The notes below the pieces were generated by a model, which did not search any database, had not been told where the DNA came from, and saw only the letters and a program-made list of their open reading frames with translations. 30,962 nucleotides of DNA from JABWBR01 sp036741235 (GTDB lineage Bacteria; Bacteroidota; Bacteroidia; Chitinophagales; Saprospiraceae), in assembly GCA_036741235.1 (NCBI GenBank), contig DAINSQ010000042.1, positions 1 through 30,962 on the forward strand. The letters run 5' to 3'. Made by a program: the position numbers and the translations under genes. Below, piece by piece: positions 1-7,755 of this stretch. Within the stretch, counting starts at the first letter, position 1. Each line of letters begins with the position of its first letter.

Positions 1-24
1 CGGGACTCACTTCGTTCGCTCTCA

Positions 25-80
25 GTCGTATAAACTATTAAACTTATAAACAAACTTACAACCTACAACATCCATCATCA
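25..80 (-). repeat. Copy of a dispersed intergenic repeat (GTAGGTTGTA plus TTTATnnG units)
   Basis: Read on the minus strand this stretch contains TGTAGGTTGTA, then AAGTTTGTTTATA, then loosely repeated TTTATAAG and TTTAATAG units. The same order of motifs recurs at about 9787-9845. It lies just past the 3' end of the DUF7935-like gene. Function unknown; it looks like noncoding repeat sequence. Confidence 0.5.
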
Positions 81-84
81 AACA

Positions 85-627
85 TCAACTATTCCCCAGA
101 ATCACCCCGGCCTCCTTCTTAATCGCCAGCAGGGCGGTATTGAGCGTAGAAGATTCCTGGACTGCCAGGTACTTAAACAGCGCTTCGCTCAGTGCTTTGG
201 CGTCGGCTTTGGGGTCTACCTCGGCGGCCACCAGCGAGATGAAATTCACCGTTTCGTCGCGGGCAATTTTGATAATTTGCCAGAGTTGGTCGGAGACGTA
301 TACCTGTTGGGTAATATTGTGTTCGTATTCCTGCTGAACGCCCAGCATTAATGCTACTTTGAAAGTAGCCGCGTTCATATTTTCTTCTCGAAGCCGCAGA
401 ATCAGGTTGGGAATGGCGATACGCTCGCAAAATAGCGACAGTCGTTCGTAAGCCTGAAGGCGCAAGGGCAAGGTAGTCGATTGCTGTTGTTGGTTAATTT
501 CCAGCGCTTTCATACGCGCCTGGTAATTGAAATGCTGCTCCAGCATCACTTTAACCGTAAAAAATACCACCAGCGCGGGGAGTGTAAACTTGATGATTTC
601 CAAAATAATAGATAACCAGGTCGGCAT
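85..627 (-). CDS. DUF7935-like single-pass membrane protein
   Basis: About 180 residues from the chosen start, MPTWLSIILEIIKF. One hydrophobic helix occupies roughly residues 3-25, followed by a charged and glutamine-rich linker and a helical soluble domain. That domain carries PLRLQAYERLSLFCERI, then LILRLREENM, then EYEHNITQQVYVSDQLWQ. From memory these motifs match a widespread Bacteroidota family of unknown function (DUF7935); I could not search for it. The frame stays open 63 nt further upstream to an ATG at 690, but the extra 21 residues look like leader sequence, so the ATG at 627 is preferred. The gene is divergent from the Fe-S carrier gene at 771. No function can be assigned; anchoring in the inner membrane with a cytoplasmic domain is inferred. 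Confidence 0.75.
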   Translation of the reverse strand: MPTWLSIILEIIKFTLPALVVFFTVKVMLEQHFNYQARMKALEINQQQQSTTLPLRLQAYERLSLFCERIAIPNLILRLREENMNAATFKVALMLGVQQEYEHNITQQVYVSDQLWQIIKIARDETVNFISLVAAEVDPKADAKALSEALFKYLAVQESSTLNTALLAIKKEAGVILGNS

Positions 628-740
628 AATCTTGTTTGTTTGAGGGGTAAAAATAACCAAGCAAACGGAAATTGGCGTCAAAATTGTCAACCAATTGCAG
701 GCTTGCGGCGTTCCTTATTAAAAAAATCAACGGCTTTTGC

Positions 741-748
741 TATTTTTG
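741..748 (+). promoter_or_regulatory. Candidate -7 element (TATTTTTG) for the Fe-S carrier gene
   Basis: TATTTTTG fits the Bacteroidota TAnnTTTG -7 consensus and sits 22 nt before the ATG at 771. No good TTTG lies 19-21 nt upstream, so the -33 half is missing or degenerate. Confidence 0.35.
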
Positions 749-770
749 CAGCGCTAAATGATGTATTACA

Positions 771-1121
771 ATGAGTGAAGTAAAAACCGATATACTGCCG
801 ATCACCCTCACCGACGGCGCCGTTCATCAGCTCGCCCGCATCCGCGAACAGGAAAACGTACCTGCCGATCACGCCTTGCGCGTTGGCGTAAAAGGCGGAG
901 GCTGTTCCGGCTTTTCCTATATTTTGGGTTTTGACGTTCCCAAAGATAACGACGATACCTACGAAATTAACGGCATCAAGGTTATTATGCAAAAGGCCCA
1001 CGCCATTTACCTGCTGGGAATGGAAATCGACTGGGTAGAAGGCCTTAATAACCGCGGCTTCGCTTTCAACAATCCCAACGCCACATCTACCTGCGGCTGC
1101 GGGACCTCTTTTTCAGCTTGA
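771..1121 (+). CDS. HesB/IscA/ErpA-type iron-sulfur cluster carrier protein
   Basis: A 116-residue protein of normal length for the A-type carriers that receive Fe-S clusters from a scaffold and pass them to apo-enzymes in the cytoplasm. The three conserved cysteines are present: C45 in VKGGGCSGF, and C108 and C110 in STCGCGTSFS at the C terminus. Between them is the usual fold signature (GMEIDWVEGL). The family name is secure. The exact subtype (IscA, ErpA, SufA or an iscA-like carrier of the SUF system) cannot be settled here, because no isc or suf genes are next to it. It stands alone, divergent from the DUF7935-like gene and convergent with the DUF4340 gene, with a hairpin terminator between the convergent ends. 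Confidence 0.93.
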   Translation: MSEVKTDILPITLTDGAVHQLARIREQENVPADHALRVGVKGGGCSGFSYILGFDVPKDNDDTYEINGIKVIMQKAHAIYLLGMEIDWVEGLNNRGFAFNNPNATSTCGCGTSFSA

Positions 1122-1138
1122 AAAATTAGTCGTCGCAA

Positions 1139-1163
1139 AGTGCGGGTCAGGAATTCCCGCACT
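1139..1163. terminator. Hairpin terminator between convergent genes
   Basis: AGTGCGGG at 1139-1146 pairs perfectly with CCCGCACT at 1156-1163 around a 9-nt loop. It lies between the stop codons of the Fe-S carrier (1121) and the DUF4340 gene (1168). There is no long T tract, so it is probably a bidirectional hairpin terminator. Confidence 0.6.
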
Positions 1164-1167
1164 ACTA

Positions 1168-2115
1168 TCAGCGCCCTCCCAAATTTCTGACATTTAGGAA
1201 CAACTGCTTATAAACACCGATGGTGTCGCTATCAAAAAAGGCGTCGGGGTTGTGGGAAGAATGAAGGATATAAGGACGGAGGCGGCTTGTATCGCGGTAG
1301 CAATCCACTATAAAAGGTTGCGGAATATTATTTCCTTCGAGTGTCAGTCGCGCGTAATGGAATCTATCTGCCAGCGTTTCGTCAAAGTCGTCGGCAAAAG
1401 TAGCCCCGGGCAAATTTCGAAGTACGTTGAGATAATTTTCAACCGACATAGAATCGAGCGTTATTTTGCCGTTGAGCATCCAAGGGCCGGTAGTTTTCGA
1501 AAAGTGCAGGGTGGTATCCGGCATCTCGCAGATAATATTGGTTACTGCCATTTCGCGCTTCATTTTCAGCAGTTCCTGATTTCGATAGCCTTCAAAAGGC
1601 TTGTTAATCGCCATAGCCTGAAAGCCTTCGATTGCATATACCTCGTTTTCGCCTTCGATGCGCAGATAAGCGATCGCCGCCTGCGTTTGCGGATTAAACG
1701 AAAACCGGCCTATGACAAAGGCTTCCAACCGTTTTTCATTGCGAAAAACTTCTACCAGCGTACCATGTTCTTCATCAACGCCAAAGTCAGCCCAACTGCC
1801 GGCTTTGGTGGCGGCAATCTGGTTGGTTTTAATCAGACTAATGGCGGAGAGCAACTCCTGGACTGCCTTGTCCTGAGCTTTCAGGCTGAGTTGTCCATTG
1901 GAAGCAATCCACCCGGCTCCTTCGCGTTTGAGCGTAATATCTGATTCTTCGGGTTGTTTTATCTGAATATGGATAGTGCTCACTCCTGCCGTATCGATTT
2001 TGATGAGCTCGGAATTGAAATTGCTGTCGCCGCGGCCGGAGAGCAGCCTGTTGAGGCCGTAAAGGGCTAATAAAGCCACGAATACGATGAGGAGTGTTTT
2101 GTTGGTTTTACTCAT
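1168..2115 (-). CDS. DUF4340 domain protein, membrane anchored
   Basis: About 315 residues starting MSKTNKTLLIVFVALLALYGL. A single N-terminal membrane helix (about residues 6-23) is followed by a periplasmic beta-rich region. Family hallmarks are IKIDTAGVSTIHIQIK near residue 40, GWIASNG about residue 70, and a second similar repeat ending GPWMLNGKITLDSMSVENYLNVLRNL, consistent with the duplicated DUF4340 fold. In other bacteria DUF4340 proteins often sit beside gliding or ABC-transport genes such as gldG; no such neighbour is present here. An alternative ATG 24 nt upstream (2139) would add MYGVIFQL and is less likely. Role unknown beyond an envelope location. Confidence 0.8.
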   Translation of the reverse strand: MSKTNKTLLIVFVALLALYGLNRLLSGRGDSNFNSELIKIDTAGVSTIHIQIKQPEESDITLKREGAGWIASNGQLSLKAQDKAVQELLSAISLIKTNQIAATKAGSWADFGVDEEHGTLVEVFRNEKRLEAFVIGRFSFNPQTQAAIAYLRIEGENEVYAIEGFQAMAINKPFEGYRNQELLKMKREMAVTNIICEMPDTTLHFSKTTGPWMLNGKITLDSMSVENYLNVLRNLPGATFADDFDETLADRFHYARLTLEGNNIPQPFIVDCYRDTSRLRPYILHSSHNPDAFFDSDTIGVYKQLFLNVRNLGGR

Positions 2116-2154
2116 AAGTTGAAATATTACACCATACAAGGTTCACTACAGAAC

Positions 2155-2208
2155 TAAACGGAGTAACAGCGTCGAAACCTCACTTTGTGTCACTCCGTTT
2201 AACGCTGT
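2155..2208. other. Two overlapping inverted repeats between rdgB and the DUF4340 gene
   Basis: TAAACGGAGT (2155-2164) is the exact complement of ACTCCGTTTA (2192-2201). ACAGCG (2166-2171) is the exact complement of CGCTGT (2203-2208). The two pairings cross each other, so they are alternatives and not one nested stem. Both flanking genes are on the minus strand, so this would lie in the rdgB 3' tail or the DUF4340 leader. Confidence 0.5.
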
Positions 2209-2241
2209 GGTAGAATAAAACTGTGTTGCTCCTGCAAATAT

Positions 2242-2820
2242 TCACAATTTCGCCAGAAAAGACAACAGCGCCTGCATCGCTTTTGCCCGGTGGCTGATAC
2301 TATTTTTCACCGCATACGGCAATTGCGCAAAAGGCAGGTCGTAGCCGTCGGGGATAAATACGGGGTCATAGCCGAAGCCGCCCTCGCCGGCGGGGTGTTC
2401 GGCGATACGCCCGGGGGCTATACCCTGGAAAGTGTAGGTATTGCCGCCCAGGATGAGCGCAATGACTGTACGAAACTGCGCGCGGCGGTTGGCTTGCCCT
2501 TCGAGTTGCGACAGCAGCAGGGTGTAATTATCTACGGCGCTGCGCTGTGGGCCGGCATAGTAGGCCGTGTGTACGCCCGGCGCCCCGCCGAGGGCTTCAA
2601 CTTCCAGTCCGGTATCCTCTGCAAAACAATCCACGCCGTAGTGGTCATATACGTATTGCGCTTTTTGCAGGGCATTGCCGGGAATGGTGTCGGTGGTTTC
2701 GGGCAGTTCTTCGTGGCAGCCGATGTCCTGCAGGCTGCGAATGTCGAAATCCGGGCCGATGATGGCTTTTACTTCCGCAATTTTGTGCGGGTTGTTGGTG
2801 GCGAAGATGAGGTTTGTCAT
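2242..2820 (-). CDS. rdgB: RdgB/HAM1 non-canonical purine NTP pyrophosphatase
   Basis: A 192-residue cytoplasmic house-cleaning enzyme that hydrolyses dITP, XTP and ITP to the monophosphate and pyrophosphate, keeping deaminated purines out of nucleic acids. Visible signatures are the N-terminal substrate loop FATNNPHKIAEV (residues 6-17), the catalytic segment FAEDTGLEVEAL with E68 and D69, GGFGYDPVFIP (about 147-157) and the purine-recognition motif SISHRAKAM (174-182). Length matches the family (about 190-200). It is transcribed alone from a promoter-like sequence near 2882-2912. The downstream gene on the same strand (DUF4340) is separated by 126 bp containing inverted repeats. Confidence 0.95.
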   Translation of the reverse strand: MTNLIFATNNPHKIAEVKAIIGPDFDIRSLQDIGCHEELPETTDTIPGNALQKAQYVYDHYGVDCFAEDTGLEVEALGGAPGVHTAYYAGPQRSAVDNYTLLLSQLEGQANRRAQFRTVIALILGGNTYTFQGIAPGRIAEHPAGEGGFGYDPVFIPDGYDLPFAQLPYAVKNSISHRAKAMQALLSFLAKL

Positions 2821-2829
2821 GTTGTGGGT

Positions 2830-2860
2830 TCTCCGTTATCGTTGTAGGTTGTAGGTTCTT
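2830..2860. repeat. GTAGGTTGTAGGTT-type simple intergenic repeat
   Basis: The leader of rdgB holds GTTGTAGGTTGTAGGTT flanked by related GTTGTGGG/CCCACAAC words (about 2820-2827 and 2901-2913). The same GTAGGTTGTAGG core occurs at 9787-9801 and, inverted, at 58-69. Noncoding. Confidence 0.45.
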
Positions 2861-2881
2861 CGTTATGGTGGCAATAACTAG

Positions 2882-2912
2882 CAAAGATAAACAGATAACT
2901 CACAACCCACAA
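2882..2912 (-). promoter_or_regulatory. Promoter-like sequence for rdgB
   Basis: On the minus strand a TATCTTTG (2882-2889) matches TAnnTTTG, and a partial -33 element GTTG (TTG at 2910-2912) lies 20 nt upstream. This gives a leader of about 55 nt before the rdgB ATG at 2820. Confidence 0.5.
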
Positions 2913-2926
2913 CCGACAACGGTGAT

Positions 2927-3364
2927 CTACATCAAAGCCTGCAACGCCTTCCACAGTGCGCCTGCGCGGCGGTTATCGCCTTTTTCGCGGCTTTCGCGGA
3001 TGAGGGCGAGCGGTTCTGCCGTCAGGAAAGAAGTGGGGCCGATGGGGGTGGGGGTATAAAAGGGGATATTAGCCTGGATACCCAGTTGCGTCAATGGGAT
3101 GCCAAAGCTGATCACCTGGCGTATGGGCTTTGCCGGGTGAATAGCGGCGAAATGGTAATTTTCGCCGGGGTTGACCTGCCACAGCGCGACATCTTCATCG
3201 AGGTTGAGTTGTATGGCGGCAAGCACCTTTTGCAGGAAAACCAGGTTGGCCTCGCCGGTGATTTCCTCGCCTGCAATCACTAAAACGCCTTTTTCGCACT
3301 TCCCAACCCATTGACTGTCAATCGCTTTTTGGTCGGAAACGGGGAATAAATCGAAATCCAGCAT
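2927..3364 (-). CDS. Uncharacterised 145-aa protein, possibly psi/UDG-like
   Basis: I do not recognise this as a named family. The protein is soluble, with no signal peptide or membrane helix. It has an alternating strand/helix pattern: KGVLVIAGEEITGEANLVFLQKVLAAIQL, then VALWQVNPGE, then RQVISFGIPLTQLGI, and a C terminus SFLTAEPLALIRESREKGDNRRAGALWKAL. The order 'LVI..., FLQKVLAAI, ISFG, L..EPLALI, ALWKAL' resembles the small DNA polymerase III psi subunit (HolD) and the related uracil-DNA-glycosylase-like fold, where a conserved LW near the C terminus is typical. That is a weak visual analogy, not an assignment. It sits alone on the minus strand, divergent from ilvE by 115 bp of very AT-rich DNA. 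Its codon use resembles its neighbours and it is clearly protein coding. Confidence 0.7.
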   Translation of the reverse strand: MLDFDLFPVSDQKAIDSQWVGKCEKGVLVIAGEEITGEANLVFLQKVLAAIQLNLDEDVALWQVNPGENYHFAAIHPAKPIRQVISFGIPLTQLGIQANIPFYTPTPIGPTSFLTAEPLALIRESREKGDNRRAGALWKALQALM

Positions 3365-3365
3365 T

Positions 3366-3405
3366 TTGAAATTAAGAATTAATAATTAAGAATTAAGAAT
3401 TAAAA
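3366..3405. repeat. Short direct repeats AATTAAGAAT
   Basis: The intergenic region between the 145-aa gene and ilvE starts with several overlapping copies of AATTAAGAAT/AATTAATAAT. It is AT-rich low-complexity sequence upstream of the ilvE promoter, with no coding potential. Confidence 0.45.
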
Positions 3406-3433
3406 AAATTATATTCTGTAATTGAATATTAAT

Positions 3434-3465
3434 TTTGTTAAATTTAGAATAATTTTTTAATTTTG
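3434..3465 (+). promoter_or_regulatory. Bacteroidota-type promoter for ilvE
   Basis: TTTG (3434-3437), a 20-nt spacer and TAATTTTG (3458-3465) fit the Bacteroidota housekeeping consensus TTTG-N19..21-TAnnTTTG. A start about 7 nt further on would leave a very short leader before the ATG at 3480. A second TAATTTTG at 3430-3437 has no matching upstream box. Confidence 0.7.
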
Positions 3466-3479
3466 TAAAAAATTTTCCA

Positions 3480-4562
3480 ATGAAATATCACATTTCGATC
3501 GCAAAAGCGCCATTGTCGCGGCTTTCGCAAGTTGACTTCGACCATCTGCCATTTGGGCGGGTATTCTCCGACCACATGTTTGTTGCGGACTACCAGAACG
3601 GCCAATGGGAGCAGCTGCGTATTCAGCCCTTCGATCGGTTTGAGATACACCCTGCGTCGATGGTTTTACACTACGGGCAGGCCATTTTTGAGGGAATGAA
3701 AGCCTCAAAAAGCGAAGATGGCCGGCCGTTGTTGTTCCGCCCCGATCAACATGCCAGGCGTTTTAACGCTTCGGCCCGGCGTATGTGTATGCCGGAAGTA
3801 CCCGAATCGCTCTTTTTGGAAGCGTTGAATACGTTGATCGGGATAGATGCCGACTGGATTCCAATGCAAGAAGAAAGCGCGTTGTACATTCGCCCGTTTA
3901 TGATTGCCAACGATGAATTCATCGGAGTAAAACCATCGGAAAGTTACCGTTTTATAATTTTTACAAGTCCGGTAGGCCCATACTACGCCAAACCGGTGCG
4001 CCTGCGTGTGGAAACGCAGTATGTTCGCGCTACGGAGGGAGGCACGGGCGAAGCCAAAGCCGCCGGCAATTACGCCGGTTCGATGTTGCCGGCAAAATTG
4101 GCCCAGCAGGCCGGTTTCGATCAGGTGATGTGGCTCGACGGGCACGAATTCAAATACATTCAGGAAGTCGGCACGATGAACATCTTTTTTGTCATCGACG
4201 GCAAGGTGGTCACACCCGTGTGCGACGGCGCCATCCTGAAAGGAATCACCCGCGACAGCATACTGCACCTGTTGAGAGACAACGGTTACAAGGTAGAAGA
4301 GCGCCGGCTGTCCATTCAGGAAGTTGTAGAAGCCTACGACGCCGGCGTACTGCAGGAAGTCTTCGGCGCCGGCACGGCTGCCGTGGTGTCGCACGTATCG
4401 GAAATAGCCTACAAAGACCGCCTCTTGCACCTGCCTGCTATTGAAGACAGAAAGGTAGGTGAGTGGGCCAAAATGGAGATCAACGGTCTGCGCTCGGGCC
4501 GACTGGAGGATCCGTATGGATGGGTGGCGCCGGTGGAGATGCCGGTGGAGGAAAGCGTTTAA
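3480..4562 (+). CDS. ilvE: Branched-chain amino acid aminotransferase
   Basis: A 360-residue fold-type IV PLP enzyme that interconverts leucine, isoleucine and valine with their 2-oxo acids using glutamate/2-oxoglutarate. It catalyses the last step of branched-chain synthesis in the cytoplasm. The Schiff-base lysine is K193 in GGTGEAKAAGNYAGS. Other family blocks are ASMVLHYGQAIFEGMKA (59-75), RPFMIANDEFIGV (138-150), EVGTMNIFFV, and the phosphate-binding GAGTAAVVSHV near residue 300. Length and motifs fit the larger eukaryotic-like BCAT subgroup (about 350-360 residues). It is transcribed alone from the promoter just upstream and ends at a strong hairpin terminator. No other ilv or leu genes are in the window. 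Confidence 0.95.
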   Translation: MKYHISIAKAPLSRLSQVDFDHLPFGRVFSDHMFVADYQNGQWEQLRIQPFDRFEIHPASMVLHYGQAIFEGMKASKSEDGRPLLFRPDQHARRFNASARRMCMPEVPESLFLEALNTLIGIDADWIPMQEESALYIRPFMIANDEFIGVKPSESYRFIIFTSPVGPYYAKPVRLRVETQYVRATEGGTGEAKAAGNYAGSMLPAKLAQQAGFDQVMWLDGHEFKYIQEVGTMNIFFVIDGKVVTPVCDGAILKGITRDSILHLLRDNGYKVEERRLSIQEVVEAYDAGVLQEVFGAGTAAVVSHVSEIAYKDRLLHLPAIEDRKVGEWAKMEINGLRSGRLEDPYGWVAPVEMPVEESV

Positions 4563-4582
4563 TTATTTATCTGATATTTCTC

Positions 4583-4624
4583 AATGGCTGCGCAGACGAT
4601 TTGTCGGTTGTGCAGCCATTTTTG
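4583..4624 (+). terminator. Rho-independent terminator after ilvE
   Basis: AATGGCTGCGCA (4583-4594) pairs with TGTGCAGCCATT (4609-4620) with one G.T pair, around a 14-nt loop, and runs into TTTTG. It lies 20 bp after the ilvE stop codon. Confidence 0.8.
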
Positions 4625-4885
4625 TTTGGAGAATAGCATCGTAGTAGTATAGATTTGGTTAGTTGAATTTGAGCATGCTAAAACATATAACATCAATAGC
4701 CCTTCGACAAAAAAACACCATTCCAAACAGAATACCGGGGCAAAAACAACGTTTAAGCACTGTAAAGTGTCTTTTCATAGACAGAACCGTACCAATCATC
4801 TTTTCTTTATGAACAAGTCGCGCCACTTCATCATCTTTACCGCGTGTAATAAGCTTATCGCATTTTTTAACCAAAAGGTATTATA
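4625..4885 (+). promoter_or_regulatory. Intergenic leader region of the M16 peptidase, with promoter-like boxes
   Basis: TTTG (4625-4628), 21 nt, TAGATTTG (4650-4657) is a good promoter match, but about 230 nt before the peptidase ATG at 4886, implying a long leader. A plus-strand 45-codon frame (4675-4812) begins 18 nt after the -7 box but has no recognisable protein character. The rest of the region is AT-rich with no clear structure. Confidence 0.4.
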
Positions 4886-7654
4886 ATGAGATTACCATCA
4901 CCCTTCTCAAAATTACTCCTAACCGTATTAGCGAGCCTGGTTGTGGGTAATGCCGTCTTCGGTCAGCAGAAACCCGTGAAAATCCCCGACGGGATGGAAC
5001 GCGTTACTTCTGTGGAAGGTATTACCGAATATCGGATCAACTCCAACGGCTTGCGCGTGTTGCTTTTTCCCGACCAATCCAAGCCGACGATTACCGTGAA
5101 TATCACCTATTTGGTGGGTTCGCGCCACGAAGGCTACGGCGAAACGGGTATGGCTCACTTGCTCGAACACATGGTGTTCAAAGGCACGCCGCGCCACCCC
5201 AATATCCCGCAGGAGTTGACCGAACATGGCGCCCGCCCCAACGGTACTACCTGGTACGACCGCACGAACTATTTCGAAACGTTTAGCGCATCCGAAGAAA
5301 ACCTGCGCTGGGCGCTCGACCTGGAAGCCGACCGCATGGTGAATTCGTATGTGGCCAAAAAAGACCTGGAAAGCGAAATGACGGTGGTGCGCAACGAATT
5401 TGAATCGGGCGAAAACGACCCCAGCGGCGTACTCATGGAGCGCGTCCTGTCGACGGCCTACCTCTGGCACAACTACGGCAAATCAACCATCGGCGCCCGC
5501 GCGGATATCGAAAACGTACCCATCGAAGCGCTGCAGGCTTTCTACCGCAAATACTACCAGCCCGACAACGCAGTGTTGCTGGTAGCCGGTAAAATTGACG
5601 AAGAGAAGACCCTGCAGATGATTAAGGAGTATTTCGGCGTGATCCCCAAACCGGAGCGTCAACTTATTCCGACCTATACGGCTGAACCTACCCAGGATGG
5701 CGAGCGCTTTGTGGTGCTCAAGCGCGTGGGCGATGTGCAGGTGGTGTCTTGCGCTTACCATATCTGCGCCGGTATGCACCCCGATTTTGCAGCTATTGAC
5801 GTACTCACGGAAATATTGACCAACGAACCCTCGGGCCGCCTCTACAAAGCATTGGTGGAAACCAAAAAGGCTTCTTCTATGTGGGGCATGGCTGCCGATC
5901 TGGCAGAACCGGGTTTTGTGTACTTCTCTGCCGATGTGCTTAAAGACAAATCGCTCGACGACGCCAAGGCGACGATGCTGAAAGTACTCGACGAAGTGGC
6001 TACGACGGCGCCCACGGAAGAAGAAGTCAACCGCGCCAAAACCCGCCTGCTGAAAAATGTAGAGCTGCTGCTCAAAAACTCCGAGCGTGTAGGCCTTACA
6101 ATGAGCGAGTTTATCGCCAAGGGCGACTGGCGTCTGGCTTACCTGTATCGCGATCAACTGGAGAAAGTAACGGCTGATCAGGTGCTGCAGGCAGCAAAAA
6201 CCTACTTCAAACCTTCAAACAGAACGACGGGTACCTTCATTCCGGAGGAAAAATCCGACCGCGTAGAAATTCCTGCTACTCCCAATGTGGCTATGTTGGT
6301 GAAAGACTACAAAGGCAAAGCCGCCGTTTCGGAAGGCGAAGCTTTTGACCCCTCTCCCGACAATATCGAAAAACGCACGGCCCGCGGCACGCTTGGCGCT
6401 ACCAAATACGCCATGCTTACCAAAGAAACCCGCGGCGATGTGGTTGTAGCACGCGTCACGCTTCGCTTTGGCGACGAACAAACGCTCAAGGGCAAGGCTA
6501 CCGTATCGCAACTGACGGCATCTATGCTAGATAAAGGCACTACAAAGCACAGCCGCCAGCAGATACAGGACGAACTCGACCGCCTCAAGGCCCGCGTTCA
6601 GATATTCGGCGCCGGCTCGTCGGTGAATGTCAGTATCGAAACCGAACGCAACAATCTGGATGCCGTGGTCAAACTCGTAGGTGAAATGCTCAAGTCGCCG
6701 GCGTTTTCCGCCGATGAGTTCGAAAAACTCAAGCAGGAAGAACTGGCCGGCATCGAGTCGCAACGCTCAGAGCCGACAGCCCTTGCCAATATCGCTTTCA
6801 GCCGCATACTCAGCCCGTATCCCAAAGACGATATCCGCTATACGCCTACTTTTGACGAACAGGTGGAAATGCTCAACAGCGTGAAACTTGACGATGTCAA
6901 GAAGTTCTACAGCGAGTTTTACGGCGCTTCAAATGCCTCTGTAACGGTGGTAGGCGACTTTGACGACAAAGCCGCTCAGAATCTCGTCAATGAGCAACTG
7001 GGGAGCTGGAAAAGTCCCAAGAAATACAAGCGCATTGAAAGCAAACATATTGATGTGCCCGCCGGTAACGAGATGATCAATACCCCCGACAAAGCTAACG
7101 CGATGTTCCTGGCCGGTATGAATATCAAGATGAAAAACGACCACCCCGATTATCCGGCCTTGTTGCTGGGCAATTATATGCTGGGCGGCGGTTTCCTCAA
7201 CTCGCGCCTGGCAGTTCGCATCCGCCAGAAGGAAGGACTCAGCTACGGCGTAGGATCCAGCTTTTTTGCAGGCGCACAGGATGAATCGGCAGGTTTCCGC
7301 GCTTATGCTATTTATGCGCCGGAAAATGTGAAACGCCTGGAAGCCGCTTTTAATGAAGAAATCGAGAAAGTGGTGGCGGAAGGCTTTACTGCTGAAGAAA
7401 TTGAAGCAGCCAAGTCGGGCTTCCTGCAGTCGCAGCAAGTCAACCGCTCGCAAGACGGCAGCCTGGCTTCGCGCCTCAACGCATACCTCGATTACGATCG
7501 TACTATGGCTTGGGATGCCGACCTGGAAAAGAAGATCCAGGCCCTCACGCCCGAGCAAATCCACCAGGCTATGAAAAAATACATCGATCCCAAGAAGATG
7601 GTGTATGTGAAAGCCGGTGATTTTGAACGCGTAGAAAAATCAGGCAAGCCATAA
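4886..7654 (+). CDS. M16-family zinc metallopeptidase (insulinase/PqqL-like), exported
   Basis: A 922-residue protein with a signal peptide (about residues 1-26, ending VFGQ) and two M16 halves in one chain. The N-terminal half carries the inverted zinc motif H91-LLE94-H95 in GMAHLLEHMVFKGT, with the third ligand E171 in VVRNEFESGEN about 76 residues later, so it should be catalytic. The C-terminal half has no HxxEH but keeps the substrate-clamping signature GGFLNSRLAVRIRQKEGLSYG (about 770-790). This is the normal division between active and inactive lobes in single-chain M16 enzymes. It probably degrades peptides in the periplasm. The gene is alone, with ilvE upstream behind a terminator, and ends at a hairpin shared with the convergent T9SS gene. 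The ATG at 4886 is preferred because it gives a complete signal peptide. Confidence 0.92.
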   Translation: MRLPSPFSKLLLTVLASLVVGNAVFGQQKPVKIPDGMERVTSVEGITEYRINSNGLRVLLFPDQSKPTITVNITYLVGSRHEGYGETGMAHLLEHMVFKGTPRHPNIPQELTEHGARPNGTTWYDRTNYFETFSASEENLRWALDLEADRMVNSYVAKKDLESEMTVVRNEFESGENDPSGVLMERVLSTAYLWHNYGKSTIGARADIENVPIEALQAFYRKYYQPDNAVLLVAGKIDEEKTLQMIKEYFGVIPKPERQLIPTYTAEPTQDGERFVVLKRVGDVQVVSCAYHICAGMHPDFAAIDVLTEILTNEPSGRLYKALVETKKASSMWGMAADLAEPGFVYFSADVLKDKSLDDAKATMLKVLDEVATTAPTEEEVNRAKTRLLKNVELLLKNSERVGLTMSEFIAKGDWRLAYLYRDQLEKVTADQVLQAAKTYFKPSNRTTGTFIPEEKSDRVEIPATPNVAMLVKDYKGKAAVSEGEAFDPSPDNIEKRTARGTLGATKYAMLTKETRGDVVVARVTLRFGDEQTLKGKATVSQLTASMLDKGTTKHSRQQIQDELDRLKARVQIFGAGSSVNVSIETERNNLDAVVKLVGEMLKSPAFSADEFEKLKQEELAGIESQRSEPTALANIAFSRILSPYPKDDIRYTPTFDEQVEMLNSVKLDDVKKFYSEFYGASNASVTVVGDFDDKAAQNLVNEQLGSWKSPKKYKRIESKHIDVPAGNEMINTPDKANAMFLAGMNIKMKNDHPDYPALLLGNYMLGGGFLNSRLAVRIRQKEGLSYGVGSSFFAGAQDESAGFRAYAIYAPENVKRLEAAFNEEIEKVVAEGFTAEEIEAAKSGFLQSQQVNRSQDGSLASRLNAYLDYDRTMAWDADLEKKIQALTPEQIHQAMKKYIDPKKMVYVKAGDFERVEKSGKP

Positions 7655-7689
7655 GTTTTGCCTTATCTACAACTTTTATAGTTAACCGT

Positions 7690-7727
7690 GCGGCCGGTCT
7701 TTTCGCGAAGTCGAAATGACCGGCCGC
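7690..7727. terminator. Bidirectional hairpin terminator
   Basis: GCGGCCGGTC (7690-7699) pairs perfectly with GACCGGCCGC (7718-7727). An inner stem TTTCG/CGAAA (7701-7705 with 7712-7716) extends it. It lies between the convergent stop codons at 7654 and 7756 and is followed on the plus strand by GTTTTAT. Confidence 0.75.
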
Positions 7728-7755
7728 AGCGTTTTATCTCAACTCCGCACAGCCT

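Noticed and set aside
1..30. Palindromic GACT...AGTC sequence at the window start
   Set aside because: Only four base pairs match and the context is cut off, so no element can be supported.
4659..4874. A 71-codon minus-strand frame between ilvE and the M16 gene
   Set aside because: It has no upstream promoter or ribosome site and an unlikely composition, and it overlaps the likely leader of the peptidase.
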